A stretch of DNA of 64,000 nucleotides from Bacillus sp. S/N-304-OC-R1 (GTDB taxonomy: Bacteria > Bacillota > Bacilli > Bacillales > Cytobacillaceae), in the NCBI RefSeq assembly GCF_019749375.1, contig NZ_JACWFE010000001.1:434001-498000 (forward strand), read 5' to 3'. This document shows, in pieces, positions 1 to 10,369 of the stretch (the stretch's first letter is position 1; the number at the start of each line of letters is the position of its first letter). Made by a program: the position numbers and the translations under genes. Below the pieces are notes generated by a model. The model worked only from the letters and a program-made list of their open reading frames with translations. It did no database searches and was not told where the DNA came from.

Positions 1-355
1 GAGTAGCAGGATTTAAGACAACTCCTGCTTTGATTCCAAATGATTTAATTAAATGAATCGTCCGATGTAAATGACGGCACGCTTCGACGTGTACGGTAAT
101 ATAATCAGCTCCTGCATTTGCAAAGGCCTCAATATATTGATCGGGATTTTCAATCATTAAATGGACGTCTAAAGGAAGCTTTGTGATTGGTCTAATTGCA
201 TCCACAATTAACGGGCCAATCGTAATATTCGGAACGAAATGTCCGTCCATTACATCTACATGAATATAGTCTGCTCCGCCTTTTTCAACGTCTTTAATTT
301 CTTCGCCTAGCTTGGCAAAATCAGCTGATAATATCGATGGTGCAATTTTCACCAT
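1..355 (-). CDS. rpe: Ribulose-phosphate 3-epimerase, 5' part only
   Basis: Interconverts ribulose 5-phosphate and xylulose 5-phosphate in the pentose phosphate pathway. Only the first 118 codons are present; the gene runs off the window at position 1. The visible N-terminal half of the TIM barrel starts [13 protein letters not shown], and has [12 protein letters not shown] (His32 and Asp34, metal-binding positions in the family) and DVHLMIENP, all diagnostic for Rpe. The ATG is at 353-355, two bases after the rsgA stop codon, so rpe is the next gene of the prpC-prkC-rsgA-rpe run seen in B. subtilis. The truncation is an effect of the window edge, not a broken gene. Confidence 0.95.
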   Translation of the reverse strand, partial: MVKIAPSILSADFAKLGEEIKDVEKGGADYIHVDVMDGHFVPNITIGPLIVDAIRPITKLPLDVHLMIENPDQYIEAFANAGADYITVHVEACRHLHRTIHLIKSFGIKAGVVLNPAT

Positions 356-357
356 AT

Positions 358-1239
358 TTAGTACCTCGGCTTTCTCTCTTTTATTTCCTGAAAAAATGTT
401 TTATAGTGCTCATAGCGATAAGGAGGAATTTCCTGATTATCTACTGCCAATTTTACTGCACATTTCGGCTCAGCCATGTGTAGACAGCCTCTAAATTTAC
501 AATCCTCACTATGATGCTGAATGTCAGGGAAGCAGAAGTTCAATTCCTCCACTTCTATGTCAATAAACTCTAACGAACTAAATCCTGGGGTATCAGCAAC
601 TAGCCCATTTCCCACTTTCATTAATTCAACGTGTCTGGTTGTATGTTTGCCCCGGCCTAAATGGGAGGAAATATCATCCGTCCGTAGTTCAAGGTCAGGT
701 CTTAAAGCATTAAGGAGTGATGATTTACCAACCCCTGATTGGCCAGCAAATACCGAAATAACACCATCTAAAAAAGGCAATAGTTCATGTATTCCTTCTT
801 CCGTTTCAGACGAAGTTAATAAAACTTGATAGCCTGCTTTACGATATTCTTCTGCATACATTTGGATTTCCTTGTTTTGATCATCATCAGTCAAGTCCAT
901 CTTTGTTATACAAATGATTGGCTTAATATGATTAAACTCAACTAAAACAAGAAATCGATCAAGCAGTGCCGTGCTAAAGCTAGGTTCTACTGCTGAAAAC
1001 ACGAGAATTGCTTGGTCAACATTGGCGATTGGCGGTCGAACAAGCTCATTTTTCCGGTCTTTAACTTCAAGGATATATCCTTCTTTATCATTTTCAGCTT
1101 GAAATACAACTTCATCACCGACAAGAGGAGTTACTTTATTTTTTCTGAAGACTCCTCGCCCGCGGCATTGAACCGTTTCATTACCGCTTAATACATAATA
1201 AAAACCACTTAATGCCTTTATGATTTTGCCCTCAGGCAT
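358..1239 (-). CDS. rsgA: Ribosome small subunit-dependent GTPase RsgA (YloQ/CpgA)
   Basis: Circularly permuted GTPase that acts in late maturation of the 30S ribosomal subunit. Of 293 residues, about 1-65 form the OB-fold RNA-binding domain. The GTPase motifs then occur in permuted order: TKMD (G4, 112-115), GQSGVGKSS (P-loop, 166-174) and DTPGFSS (G3, 216-222). The C-terminal zinc-binding part has Cys247, Cys252, His254 and Cys260. Start ATG follows an AAGGAGTG ribosome binding site. It lies 38 bases after prkC and directly before rpe. In B. subtilis the homologue (CpgA) is a substrate of the PrkC kinase, which fits the neighbourhood; that link is family knowledge and not visible here. Confidence 0.97.
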   Translation of the reverse strand: MPEGKIIKALSGFYYVLSGNETVQCRGRGVFRKNKVTPLVGDEVVFQAENDKEGYILEVKDRKNELVRPPIANVDQAILVFSAVEPSFSTALLDRFLVLVEFNHIKPIICITKMDLTDDDQNKEIQMYAEEYRKAGYQVLLTSSETEEGIHELLPFLDGVISVFAGQSGVGKSSLLNALRPDLELRTDDISSHLGRGKHTTRHVELMKVGNGLVADTPGFSSLEFIDIEVEELNFCFPDIQHHSEDCKFRGCLHMAEPKCAVKLAVDNQEIPPYRYEHYKTFFQEIKERKPRY

Positions 1240-1277
1240 AGCAGCACTCCTTCCTTATTTGTTAATAAACCCTTACT

Positions 1278-3242
1278 TTACTCTGATGGAAAAGGTACGT
1301 ATTGTTGATCTATAAGATCCCCATCTCTTCTTACTTGGTAAAATGCCTGTTGCCCCTGTGCAATCGTTAATGTAATTGTAAAAGTTTTATTTTCAGTTAT
1401 ATAGTCAGTACTATATGGCACATTTAAGTCCCTATTTAAATCATCAATATAAATCTGTACTTCTTGCGGCTGTCCCTCTTCTGATGGTTCATATGGAACA
1501 ATAATTTCCCTCGTTACTGTTTTAGGCGGAATTTCTTTTTTGCCTTTTGACAGAACAACCTTTACTTTATCACCTTTAAATAATTGAGTACCAGGAGCTG
1601 GATCCTGAGTGATGACAAGCCCTTCTTGTACATCGTCTGAATAATCCTCTGTTGTTGCGATGATTAATTCAGTCGATTTTTCATATACCTGTAATCCTTT
1701 TTCATTATACCCCTTTAAATCTTCTAACGTTATTGGAGATGGCCCTTTACTTACAGTGAACACTAGTTCCGTTTCCTCTGGAATGACAGGTTCGCCCTCT
1801 CGCAAGCTTTGGTCAATTATGATTCCCGCATTGTTTGTCTCATCATAGACTTCTTTTTTATCAATAAACTTAAAGTGCTCATTTTCTAATTGTCTGACAA
1901 CATCATCATAAGACCGGCCAGTATAATCTGCCAGTTCAAATTTTTCCTTACCTAGACTCTCGTAAATATCTATGCTGGAGCCTTCTTTAACCGTTTTACC
2001 TGCTTTAGGGTCTGTTTTAATGACTAGTCCTTCTTTAATCTCTGCATCGTTTAACTGAATTGGATCATTCACTTTAAAGCCAGCTGATTCCAGTTCCGCG
2101 ATTGCTTCGTCAATTTCCTTGCCAGTTAAATCAGGAACTGTAATTTCCTTTGTAGATAATAACCCAGGAAGAACAAATACCACTAGAATTCCTAAAATAA
2201 TTAGACTAATAAACGTGGAAACTAATACAATTGGCCACTTTTTTCTTTTTTTCTTTTCTTTTTGCTGTTTAGGATCTCCTGTTTTATGAAAAGCTTTCGT
2301 TTCATTTCCATGTACAACCGTTTCATCCCGGTTTGGAAAGGCATGCTCATCTGTAATGATTGGAATTGCTTTTGTTGCATCATCATCAACAGGGATCATA
2401 AATTTTTCTTCATTTATTCGCTCAGGATCTAAAGCAGAGCTTAAGTCCTCCTCCATTTTCTCAGCAGTATCATATCGATGAAATGGATCTTTTGCAGTTG
2501 CCTTCAATACAATGTTTTCCACACTCTGAGGTATAGATGGATACCATCTTCTTAATGACGGTGTTTCTGATTGCAAATGCTTTAATGCAATGGAAACAGC
2601 TGATTCTCCCGAAAATGGCAGTCGGCCTGTAAGTAATTCAAACATGACGATTCCTAAAGAATAGATATCAGATTTTCGGTTTGCCATGCCACCTCTAGCC
2701 TGTTCTGGTGATAAATAATGCACAGACCCAATTACTGAGTTTGTTTGGGTTATACTTGTTGCACTTAAAGCCATTGCTATTCCGAAGTCTGTGATTTTTA
2801 CGTTGCCATGCTTATCTATTAATATATTATGAGGCTTAATGTCTCTGTGAATAATATGATTTTGATGTGCGTGGGCAATGGCAGATGTCAGTTGCTTCAT
2901 AATTTCAATAACCTTTTCTACCCGAACTGGACTGTTCTGCTGTATGTATTGCTTCAATGTTTGTCCATCGACATATTCCATTACAATATAATATAGAGAA
3001 TCTTCCTCACCAACATCGTAAATACTAACGATATTAGGATGAGCAAGACTTGTAGCTGACTGTGCTTCACGGTGAAAGCGTCTAATAAACTCTTCATCAT
3101 TTGCAAAATCAAGGCGGAGCATCTTAACTGCGACATCACGGTCCAGTATCATATCATGGGCTAAATATACATTAGCCATGCCCCCACCGCCAATGATTTC
3201 GAGTATTTTATATCTTCCACTTATTCTTTTTCCGATCATCAT
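1278..3242 (-). CDS. prkC: Membrane Ser/Thr protein kinase with PASTA domains
   Basis: Hanks-type kinase that senses peptidoglycan fragments and is involved in spore germination and stationary-phase physiology in B. subtilis. Of 654 residues, about 1-270 are the cytoplasmic kinase: glycine loop GGGGMANVYLAHD (18-30), catalytic Lys40, HRDIKPHN (Asp134), DFG at 152-154 and SPEQARG. A lysine-rich juxtamembrane stretch leads to one membrane helix near 346-372. Outside the cell there are three PASTA-like repeats (about 375-580) beginning TVPDLTGKEIDEA, then a beta-rich tail. Length matches B. subtilis PrkC (about 648). The ATG overlaps the prpC stop (ATGATGA), so kinase and phosphatase are translationally coupled. 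Confidence 0.97.
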   Translation of the reverse strand: MMIGKRISGRYKILEIIGGGGMANVYLAHDMILDRDVAVKMLRLDFANDEEFIRRFHREAQSATSLAHPNIVSIYDVGEEDSLYYIVMEYVDGQTLKQYIQQNSPVRVEKVIEIMKQLTSAIAHAHQNHIIHRDIKPHNILIDKHGNVKITDFGIAMALSATSITQTNSVIGSVHYLSPEQARGGMANRKSDIYSLGIVMFELLTGRLPFSGESAVSIALKHLQSETPSLRRWYPSIPQSVENIVLKATAKDPFHRYDTAEKMEEDLSSALDPERINEEKFMIPVDDDATKAIPIITDEHAFPNRDETVVHGNETKAFHKTGDPKQQKEKKKRKKWPIVLVSTFISLIILGILVVFVLPGLLSTKEITVPDLTGKEIDEAIAELESAGFKVNDPIQLNDAEIKEGLVIKTDPKAGKTVKEGSSIDIYESLGKEKFELADYTGRSYDDVVRQLENEHFKFIDKKEVYDETNNAGIIIDQSLREGEPVIPEETELVFTVSKGPSPITLEDLKGYNEKGLQVYEKSTELIIATTEDYSDDVQEGLVITQDPAPGTQLFKGDKVKVVLSKGKKEIPPKTVTREIIVPYEPSEEGQPQEVQIYIDDLNRDLNVPYSTDYITENKTFTITLTIAQGQQAFYQVRRDGDLIDQQYVPFPSE

Positions 3243-3994
3243 AAGCGCTCACCAGGATGATTGTCTAAAAACTCGACAATTACTATTGTAATATTATCTT
3301 CGCCACCGTGATCATTAGCTAAATCAACAAGAGACGAAGCCTTTTCTTCCAATGTTTGTCCACCGTTTAGAATTTCAATCATTTCATTTTCAGTCACTTT
3401 ATTAGAAAGCCCATCTGAACATAGGAGTAAAAGATCGCCCTCTTCAAATATAATTGTTTTAATGTCCATGTTAACAGATTCTTCTGTTCCAAGTGCCCTT
3501 AATACAACATTTTTCATCGGGTGATGTTCTGCATCTTCTTTTGAAATTTGCCCTGATCGCACTAATTCATTAACAAGTGAATGGTCATCGGTTAATTGAT
3601 GAAAACCATTTTCATTTAAAATGTAACAGCGGCTGTCACCAATATTGGCAATCGATGCGAAATGATCCGTACAAATAGCTGCAACAAGTGTTGTTCCCAT
3701 GCCTTCACATTCTGACGTATTTTGTGAATGCTTGTATAATACCGAATTTCCTTTTTCTATATTAATTTTTAGCCATGTTTCTGCTTCATCTGCTGTTTTA
3801 ATCTCTGCTGTTTCTCCCCAAAGCTGCTGTAAATTTGTTAAGGCCATTTCACTCGCCACATCACCCGCACGATGCCCGCCCATGCCATCAGCTACAATGG
3901 CTAGGCGCTGCCCGCTGCGGTTTAGAAAAACTCCTCCATTATCTTCATTATGCTGACGAATTCTGCCTCGGTCTGTCTTAAAAACAGCTTTCAT
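3239..3994 (-). CDS. prpC: PP2C-type protein phosphatase PrpC
   Basis: Metal-dependent Ser/Thr phosphatase that reverses phosphorylation by PrkC. The 251-residue protein carries the PP2C signatures: RIRQHNEDN near the N-terminus, VADGMGGHRAGDVAS (metal-binding Asp), NIGDSRCYI, LLCSDGLSN and the C-terminal GGEDNITIV. A longer frame opens upstream at 4087, but it overlaps the end of rlmN, and the family begins at MKAVFKTDRG, so I place the start at 3992-3994 behind a GGTGACAAG ribosome binding site. It starts 4 bases after the rlmN stop and overlaps prkC by 4 bases. Confidence 0.96.
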   Translation of the reverse strand: MKAVFKTDRGRIRQHNEDNGGVFLNRSGQRLAIVADGMGGHRAGDVASEMALTNLQQLWGETAEIKTADEAETWLKINIEKGNSVLYKHSQNTSECEGMGTTLVAAICTDHFASIANIGDSRCYILNENGFHQLTDDHSLVNELVRSGQISKEDAEHHPMKNVVLRALGTEESVNMDIKTIIFEEGDLLLLCSDGLSNKVTENEMIEILNGGQTLEEKASSLVDLANDHGGEDNITIVIVEFLDNHPGERL

Positions 3995-3998
3995 CTTG

Positions 3999-5084
3999 TC
4001 ACCTCGTCTCCTCTTTTCGCTCCTTCGCACGAAGTTGTCCACATGCTGCATCGATATCATGACCTTGCTCTCTGCGAATCGTAACATTTACACCGTGATT
4101 TTTTAATGTTTTTTCAAATTTAAATATTTGTTCCTTAGGCGTTCTTACATAATCTCTTTCTGGAACATAGTTAACTGGAATTAAATTAATATGGCACTTG
4201 ATGCCTTTTACTAACTTGGCTAATTCCTCTGCATGCTCTACTTGATCATTAACCCCGCCAAACAGTCCATACTCAAAGCTGACCCTTCTCCCAGTTTTAT
4301 TAATATAGTAGCGAATTGCCTCCATTAGATCTGGTAGCTTATATGCACGATTGATCGGCATAAGGCGACTTCTCAGTTCAGTATTAGGAGCATGAAGTGA
4401 AATGGCAAAGTTGATTTGCATGTTTTCATCCGCAAATTGATAAATCTTCGGAATTATTCCGCTCGTTGAGACTGTAATATGGCGTGCGCCAATATTAAGA
4501 CCCTTATCATGATTTACAATTTTTAAAAACGACATCATTTGATCATAATTGTCAAATGGCTCGCCAATTCCCATAATAACAATAGAACTAACTCTTTCTT
4601 CTGTTTCATCTAATGCTTGTTGTACTTTTACGACCTGAGCAACGATTTCTCCTGCTTCTAAATTACGTTTTAATCCTCCTAGTGTGGAGGCACAGAACGT
4701 ACAGCCAATTCTGCAGCCAACCTGAGTAGTTACGCAAACAGAATTACCGTAATCATGTCTCATTAGTACGGTTTCAATGGAATATCCATCATGAAGTTCA
4801 AATAAAAATTTTATCGTTCCATCTGAAGATTGCTGCTGAATAAGTGTTTTAAGTGTAGTTAATGTGAAGTTATTGGATAACTTTTCTCTTAAACCTTTTG
4901 ATAAGTTAGACATACCTTCGAATGAAGATACTCTTTTTGTATAAAGCCAATCAAAAATTTGCTCTGCCCGGAACGCCTTTTCATTCATTTCCGCTAGCCA
5001 GTCTTTTAACTCTTGCAGCTGTAAAGAATAAATGGACGGTTTCTGCTCTGTGTTTACTTTTTTCTCAGTTGTTGCTCTTTCCAT
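3999..5084 (-). CDS. rlmN: Dual-specificity 23S rRNA/tRNA C2-adenine methyltransferase
   Basis: Radical SAM enzyme that methylates C2 of A2503 in 23S rRNA and A37 in some tRNAs. The 361 residues include the radical-SAM cysteine motif [11 protein letters not shown] (CxxxCxxC) and the late cysteine in DAACGQLRA, which in RlmN resolves the methyl-protein intermediate. Motifs [13 protein letters not shown] and SLHAPN fit the RlmN/Cfr family. Because the cluster binding motif lies within a full-length frame with the RlmN-type N-terminal domain ([20 protein letters not shown]), I call RlmN and not Cfr. It begins 3 bases after the rsmB stop and is part of the priA-def-fmt-rsmB-rlmN-prpC operon. Confidence 0.97.
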   Translation of the reverse strand: MERATTEKKVNTEQKPSIYSLQLQELKDWLAEMNEKAFRAEQIFDWLYTKRVSSFEGMSNLSKGLREKLSNNFTLTTLKTLIQQQSSDGTIKFLFELHDGYSIETVLMRHDYGNSVCVTTQVGCRIGCTFCASTLGGLKRNLEAGEIVAQVVKVQQALDETEERVSSIVIMGIGEPFDNYDQMMSFLKIVNHDKGLNIGARHITVSTSGIIPKIYQFADENMQINFAISLHAPNTELRSRLMPINRAYKLPDLMEAIRYYINKTGRRVSFEYGLFGGVNDQVEHAEELAKLVKGIKCHINLIPVNYVPERDYVRTPKEQIFKFEKTLKNHGVNVTIRREQGHDIDAACGQLRAKERKEETR

Positions 5085-5087
5085 TCA

Positions 5088-6440
5088 TTACACCTTCTTC
5101 CTCAGACAAGCTATATAAAAGCCATCCGATCCAATATCTTGCGGTAAAATTTGAAGCTGATATCCATTTACGAAAGGACGAATACCTTCAGGCATACGCT
5201 CTTTCAATGATAAATCTCCTTCAAACTCCTTATTTTCATTTAAAAATGACTCTACTACACGCTGGTTTTCTTCCTTATCAACTGTACAAGTACTATAAAC
5301 TAAATTTCCGCCTTTTTTTAATAAAGGGAAAACAGCTTTTAATAAGTTTGATTGCACTGTAGCTAATTGTGAAATATCTTCTTCTTTCTTTGTGTATTTC
5401 ATATCTGGCTTCCTTCTCATTACGCCAAGTCCTGAGCAAGGGGCATCTAATAAAATGCGGTCAAATGATTCTTTTTCGAAATGCTCTTGAACCTTTCTGC
5501 TGTCTAGTGCTGCAGCCGTAATGTTCGTTAGCTGAAGTCTATTTGCATTTTCCTGAATAAGTTTCACTTTATGCTCATGTAAATCAAGGGAGACTACTTG
5601 TCCCGAATTAGAAAGCTTTTCTGCAATATGGGTAGATTTCCCGCCAGGAGCAGCACAGGCATCTAAAATTCGTTCATTTTCAGTAACACCTAACGCGTAT
5701 GCTGCCAGCATTGAGCTTTCATCTTGAATAGTAATCAGCCCATCCTTAAAGACTTGGGAATGGGCAAGATTCCCTCGATAACATTTAATGGCTTCAGGAA
5801 TAACCGGACTTTGTTCAACTTGGAATCCTTCTGCTTCTAAGAGCTTTATGCAATCGACCAAAGTCGTCTTTGTCAAATTTACTCTTGCTGTCTGCAATGG
5901 AGCAGTCAAATTCAGCTCACACATTTGTTTCGTTTTTTCATATCCTAATTGATCTTTCCATCGATTAACAAGCCAATAGGGATGACTAGTTTCAATTGCT
6001 AGCCTTTCAATAGGATCCTCAATTGCATCTAGTGAAGGCAGGCCTTGTCTTTGAACATTACGGAGAATACCATTTATTAAGCCGGAAATTCCTTTATGAC
6101 CGCGGCTTTTTGCAATTTCAACAGCTTCAAAAATAGCCGCTCTATCAGGAACCTTGTCCAGATAAACCATTTGGTATAGAGTTAATCGCAATAATTGAAT
6201 GACCCAGCTTTCAATCTTTTTATTGCCTCTCAGAAATGGTTTTAAAAAAAAGTCGAGACTCATTTTTCTCTGCAGTGTTCCATAAGTTAATTCTGTTAAC
6301 AGTCCAATATCCTTAGGGCTAATTTGATACTTGTTAATGTACGTATTGAGAAGCAAATTGCTGTAAGACTGATTTTTCTCTATCGTCTCAAGCAAGTCCA
6401 TTGCTGTTTCTCGGACATTTTTCTTTTTACCTATACTCAT
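5088..6440 (-). CDS. rsmB: 16S rRNA m5C967 methyltransferase RsmB
   Basis: SAM-dependent methyltransferase of 16S rRNA. The 450-residue protein has an N-terminal NusB-like RNA-binding domain (about 1-140, including [22 protein letters not shown]) and a C-terminal Rossmann methyltransferase domain with [17 protein letters not shown] (SAM-binding), [15 protein letters not shown] (first catalytic-region cysteine) and [12 protein letters not shown] (nucleophile cysteine). The ATG overlaps the stop of fmt by 4 bases. Length and architecture are normal for the Sun/RsmB family. Confidence 0.96.
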   Translation of the reverse strand: MSIGKKKNVRETAMDLLETIEKNQSYSNLLLNTYINKYQISPKDIGLLTELTYGTLQRKMSLDFFLKPFLRGNKKIESWVIQLLRLTLYQMVYLDKVPDRAAIFEAVEIAKSRGHKGISGLINGILRNVQRQGLPSLDAIEDPIERLAIETSHPYWLVNRWKDQLGYEKTKQMCELNLTAPLQTARVNLTKTTLVDCIKLLEAEGFQVEQSPVIPEAIKCYRGNLAHSQVFKDGLITIQDESSMLAAYALGVTENERILDACAAPGGKSTHIAEKLSNSGQVVSLDLHEHKVKLIQENANRLQLTNITAAALDSRKVQEHFEKESFDRILLDAPCSGLGVMRRKPDMKYTKKEEDISQLATVQSNLLKAVFPLLKKGGNLVYSTCTVDKEENQRVVESFLNENKEFEGDLSLKERMPEGIRPFVNGYQLQILPQDIGSDGFYIACLRKKV

Positions 6441-7387
6441 TGTTCAACTCCTAATTGGTCTCCAACCTTGACTGAAGATCCAGCCCCGCGCAAAAATTGT
6501 TCAGCCGGCATCTTTTTCTTGCCTGCTGGCTGAAGTTCCATGATTTTTATCGCTGTGTCATTGCCTGTTGAAATAACAAGAGCTTGATCCTCTATTCTTA
6601 TAATGGTCCCAGGAGCTTGTTTTGAATCGTTTTTCACTTTTTCTGTCCACCAAATTTTTATCACTGAACCATTTAAGGTTGAATAAGCGACTGGCCACGG
6701 ATTTAGACCGCGAACATGGTTATAAATTTCTTCACCTGTTTTTGTCCAATCAATTTTTTCCTGTTCTCTCTTAATGTTTGATGCGAATGTGGCCAAATCA
6801 TCATTTTGAGGAATCGGTAATATTTCTCCCTTTAGCAGTCTAGGCAAGGTTTCTGATAATAGTTTTGAGCCGGCCTCACTTAACTTATCATGTAGAGTAC
6901 CAACTGTGTCACGTTCCTCAATCGGCACCTCTACTTTAGTTAAAATATCCCCTGCATCCAATTTTTCAGCCATATACATGATCGTAATGCCTGTCTTTTC
7001 CTTGCCCTGAATAATAGAATAGTGGATTGGTGCTCCACCTCTTAATTCAGGGAGCAATGAAGCATGAACATTAATACAGCCAAATTTAGGAGCATCCAGT
7101 AGTTCTTTTGGTAATATTTGCCCAAATGCAGCTGTGATTATTAAATCTGGATTTAAAGCTAATATTTTATCTAGTTCTTCTCTTACCCTTATTTTTTCTG
7201 GCTGATAAACTGTAATGCCGTGTTTCTCAGCTTCCACTTTTACAGGAGGGGGCGTTAGAACCCTTTTTCTTCCAACGGGACGATCAGGCTGGGTTACAAC
7301 TCCAATTACTTCATATCCGTCATTAATAACCTGCTGAAGGACAGATACAGAGAAATCTGGTGTCCCCATAAAAACTATTTTTGTCAT
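6437..7387 (-). CDS. fmt: Methionyl-tRNA formyltransferase
   Basis: Formylates initiator Met-tRNA using 10-formyl-tetrahydrofolate. The 316 residues begin [13 protein letters not shown], typical of the formyltransferase Rossmann fold. The signature [18 protein letters not shown] contains the catalytic-site His and the adjacent loop, and [17 protein letters not shown] carries the conserved catalytic Asp. A C-terminal OB-like tRNA-binding domain follows (about 205-316). It overlaps def upstream by 4 bases (ATGA) and rsmB downstream by 4, so def and fmt, which act at opposite ends of the formyl cycle, are coupled. Confidence 0.97.
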   Translation of the reverse strand: MTKIVFMGTPDFSVSVLQQVINDGYEVIGVVTQPDRPVGRKRVLTPPPVKVEAEKHGITVYQPEKIRVREELDKILALNPDLIITAAFGQILPKELLDAPKFGCINVHASLLPELRGGAPIHYSIIQGKEKTGITIMYMAEKLDAGDILTKVEVPIEERDTVGTLHDKLSEAGSKLLSETLPRLLKGEILPIPQNDDLATFASNIKREQEKIDWTKTGEEIYNHVRGLNPWPVAYSTLNGSVIKIWWTEKVKNDSKQAPGTIIRIEDQALVISTGNDTAIKIMELQPAGKKKMPAEQFLRGAGSSVKVGDQLGVEQ

Positions 7388-7869
7388 TCTATTTCTTCCC
7401 CTTCCAATTCAGCCTCCTCTAAATATCTTGTTACCTTTGATGTAAAGAGAATGCCATGCAAGTGATCAATTTCATGTAAAATGGCTCTTGCTAAAAAGTC
7501 CTCTGCTTCAAGCGTGTAATACTTTCCTTTTCGATCTTGAGCCTTAATTTTTACATAAGACGGCCTGTTCACTTCACCAAACAATCCTGGAAAGCTTAAA
7601 CATCCTTCAGGGCCAACTTGTTCTCCATCTGTTTCCAAAATAACCGGATTTATCATTTCAATTGTTCCGGTGTCATCATCAATATCGACGATAGCAATTT
7701 TCTGATCAAGTCCAATTTGCGGAGCAGCAAGTCCTACTCCATCAAACTCAATCATCGTATCATACATATCATTCAATATTTTTGCGAGCTTTTTATCGAA
7801 TATTTGTACTGGTTTACACTCTGCCTCTAGTATTTCAGAAGGATAAGTGACAATTTTTCTGACTGACAA
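7384..7869 (-). CDS. def: Peptide deformylase
   Basis: Removes the formyl group from nascent proteins. The 161-residue protein has all three motifs of the metalloprotease: [10 protein letters not shown] (motif 1), EGCLSFPG (motif 2, metal Cys) and [11 protein letters not shown] (motif 3, HExxH-type metal ligands and catalytic Glu). The short length and the EGCLSFPG motif fit the type 1 deformylase. A second deformylase elsewhere in the genome is usual in bacilli, but cannot be judged here. The start ATG has a GGAGGAACTAG-type ribosome binding site. It lies about 80 bases after priA. Confidence 0.96.
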   Translation of the reverse strand: MSVRKIVTYPSEILEAECKPVQIFDKKLAKILNDMYDTMIEFDGVGLAAPQIGLDQKIAIVDIDDDTGTIEMINPVILETDGEQVGPEGCLSFPGLFGEVNRPSYVKIKAQDRKGKYYTLEAEDFLARAILHEIDHLHGILFTSKVTRYLEEAELEGEEIE

Positions 7870-7951
7870 ACTAGTTCCTCCAATAGCTTCTTATTCATCT
7901 ATTTTCAACCAAATTTCCTTTAATCATAACTTAATTTCTTCTTCTATCATA

Positions 7952-10369
7952 TTACATTAGTATATATGGATTAACATCCACAGAAATTTGTAGCCCATTT
8001 GAGCTAATTTCCTGCTGATAGTGGTCTATCATTTTTTTTAGTGCCTGTCCTAATGCTGGTTCCCGCTTGTATTTTATCAAACATTGGAACCTATATCTAT
8101 TATTTATCCTAGGAATAGGTGAAGCAACTGGTCCAAGACAGATAGCCTCTTTAGATAATCTAGCTTGTATATACGAAGTAATTTTTTCTGTTACGGATAA
8201 AGCTTTCATAATTTCTTCATGGCTTACTGTAACAAGGGAAATATAATAAAATGGCGGATATTTATGAATTTTACGTACCATCATTTCATGTTCATAAAAT
8301 CGGCCATAGTCTTGTTCACTAGCAAATTCAATGCTGTAATGCTCAGGTGTATAGGTTTGAATAACAACCTCACCTGCTAATTCATGTCTACCTGCACGGC
8401 CGCTTACCTGGGTTAATAATTGAAAGGTTTTCTCCGAAGATCGAAAATCCGGGAGGTGCAGCATCGTGTCAGCAGATAATACCCCGACTAAAGTGATGTT
8501 AGGGAAATCTAATCCTTTTGCTATCATCTGTGTTCCTAAAAGGATATCCGCTTTCCCTTCCTGAAATTGGTCCAGCAGCCTTTCATGCGAGCCTTTTTTA
8601 CTTGTTGTATCAACATCCATTCGAATAACCTTTGCCTCAGGCAGAATCTTTAAGAGTTCTTCTTCAACCTTCTGTGTTCCCGTTCCGAAGTAGCGGATAT
8701 GCTCACTCTGGCATTCGGGACAATGATTTGGAACTTGGTCTTCATAACCACAATAATGACATTTCATCTGCTGATTAAATCGATGATAAGTAAGTGAAAT
8801 ATCGCAATTTGGGCAATTGACAACATAGCCGCAATCTCTGCACATGACAAAAGATGAATGACCTCTTTTATTTAAAAACAACACGATTTGTTCCTTTTTC
8901 TCTAAACGGTTATTGATCTTTTCCAACAGCAGCCTTGAGAACATGGAACGATTACCTTCTCTTAATTCCTCGCGCATATCAATAATGGCAACCTCAGGCA
9001 TAGCCTGATTATTCATTCTGTTTGGAAGTGTAAGCAGCTTGTACACGCTTTTTTGTGCTCTTGCAAATGTTTCAAGAGATGGTGTGGCACTGCCAAGTAC
9101 GACCGGACATTTATGATTCATTGCTCTATGAATGGCAACATCACGGGCATGATATTTTGGATTTTCTTCTTGTTTATAGCTTGTTTCATGCTCTTCATCG
9201 ATAATAATGATGCCTAAGTTTTGAAAAGGGGCAAAAATAGCTGATCTTGCACCAACAACTACCTTTACTTCCTGTCTTTGAATTTTTCGCCATTCGTCAT
9301 ATTTTTCACCAGCGGAGAGGCCGCTGTGGAGAACTGCTACTTGATCGCCAAATCTACCCTTAAATCTCTTTACCATTTGCGGGGTAAGGGAAATTTCAGG
9401 AACTAGAACGATTGCTTCCCTTCCCTTTTCAAGGACCTTCTGAATGGATTGAAGGTAGACTTCTGTTTTTCCGCTCCCTGTCACTCCATATAATAAAAAG
9501 GTATCATGCTTGTCTTCTTTTATGGCAGCAAGAATCGGTTTAATAGCCTTTTCTTGATGATCTGACAAAGAAAGCGGTTCTGTCCTTGTAAAGGTGCGTT
9601 CTTCATAAGGATCACGATATACTTCTAGATCCTTTTGCTGGAGAATGCCTTTCTGTATTAAGCCGTTTATGACTGAGGACGTTACCCCCAGCTTAGTTAA
9701 AAGTTCTCGGAGTTCTATTAAATTTTCATTCGTATGAATAAAAAAATCGATTACTTCTTTTTGTTTAACCGCTTGTGCAGAAAGTTTGTCTTTTTCAGCT
9801 AAAAGTTCATCCTTAGTTAACCTTGTATATACAGCTTTTCGCTTTTTCTTATTTACACGCTCTTTAACTTCATAAATTACCTCTGCCGTGCCTTTAGCAA
9901 CTTCTTTTTGCACGCAGGGTATAATCCCCAAGTCAACTGCTTCTTGCCAAGATATCATGTCGTTTACCGCGAAAACTGCCTGAAGATTAGCTGGCATATT
10001 TTTATGACTACCTATGCCGGTTAATCTTATTTTTTTTTCGTATTTTGCTTTTAATGCCGCTGGCAGCATAACTTGATATGCTGAAATCTTATAACAAAGT
10101 GTTGTTTCGGTTAACCAATCTCCTAGATATAAGAGCTCATCATTTAGAACGGGAGTTATGTCCATTGGTTCAATGAGCTTTTTTAATTGTTTAAATTCAG
10201 ATTTTTCTTTGATTTCCGTTACAAATCCTTGAATTTTTCTCGGACCAAATGGAACGATTACTCTCATTCCTATTTGAATCACACCGATTAAATGTTCCGG
10301 GATCAAATAATCAAATGACTTATCAGTTTGTCTTGCTGGTACATCAACAATTACACTGGCAATGTTCAT
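7952..10369 (-). CDS. priA: Primosomal replication restart helicase PriA
   Basis: 3'-to-5' helicase that reloads the replisome at stalled forks. The 805-residue protein has an N-terminal 3'-DNA-binding domain, then superfamily 2 helicase motifs: GVTGSGKTEVYL (Walker A), IIIDEEHETSYKQ (Walker B, DEEH), VLGSATPSLET and GTQMIAKGLDFPNITLVGV. Between them is the zinc-binding insertion with eight cysteines in CRDCGYVVNCPNC and CHYCGYEDQVPNHCPEC. Length agrees with B. subtilis PriA (805). The ATG overlaps the coaBC stop (ATGA). Confidence 0.97.
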   Translation of the reverse strand: MNIASVIVDVPARQTDKSFDYLIPEHLIGVIQIGMRVIVPFGPRKIQGFVTEIKEKSEFKQLKKLIEPMDITPVLNDELLYLGDWLTETTLCYKISAYQVMLPAALKAKYEKKIRLTGIGSHKNMPANLQAVFAVNDMISWQEAVDLGIIPCVQKEVAKGTAEVIYEVKERVNKKKRKAVYTRLTKDELLAEKDKLSAQAVKQKEVIDFFIHTNENLIELRELLTKLGVTSSVINGLIQKGILQQKDLEVYRDPYEERTFTRTEPLSLSDHQEKAIKPILAAIKEDKHDTFLLYGVTGSGKTEVYLQSIQKVLEKGREAIVLVPEISLTPQMVKRFKGRFGDQVAVLHSGLSAGEKYDEWRKIQRQEVKVVVGARSAIFAPFQNLGIIIIDEEHETSYKQEENPKYHARDVAIHRAMNHKCPVVLGSATPSLETFARAQKSVYKLLTLPNRMNNQAMPEVAIIDMREELREGNRSMFSRLLLEKINNRLEKKEQIVLFLNKRGHSSFVMCRDCGYVVNCPNCDISLTYHRFNQQMKCHYCGYEDQVPNHCPECQSEHIRYFGTGTQKVEEELLKILPEAKVIRMDVDTTSKKGSHERLLDQFQEGKADILLGTQMIAKGLDFPNITLVGVLSADTMLHLPDFRSSEKTFQLLTQVSGRAGRHELAGEVVIQTYTPEHYSIEFASEQDYGRFYEHEMMVRKIHKYPPFYYISLVTVSHEEIMKALSVTEKITSYIQARLSKEAICLGPVASPIPRINNRYRFQCLIKYKREPALGQALKKMIDHYQQEISSNGLQISVDVNPYILM

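Noticed and set aside
4922-5362. 146-codon plus-strand frame
   Set aside because: Wholly antisense to the conserved rlmN and rsmB genes, with no ribosome binding site and no recognisable family; a shadow frame.
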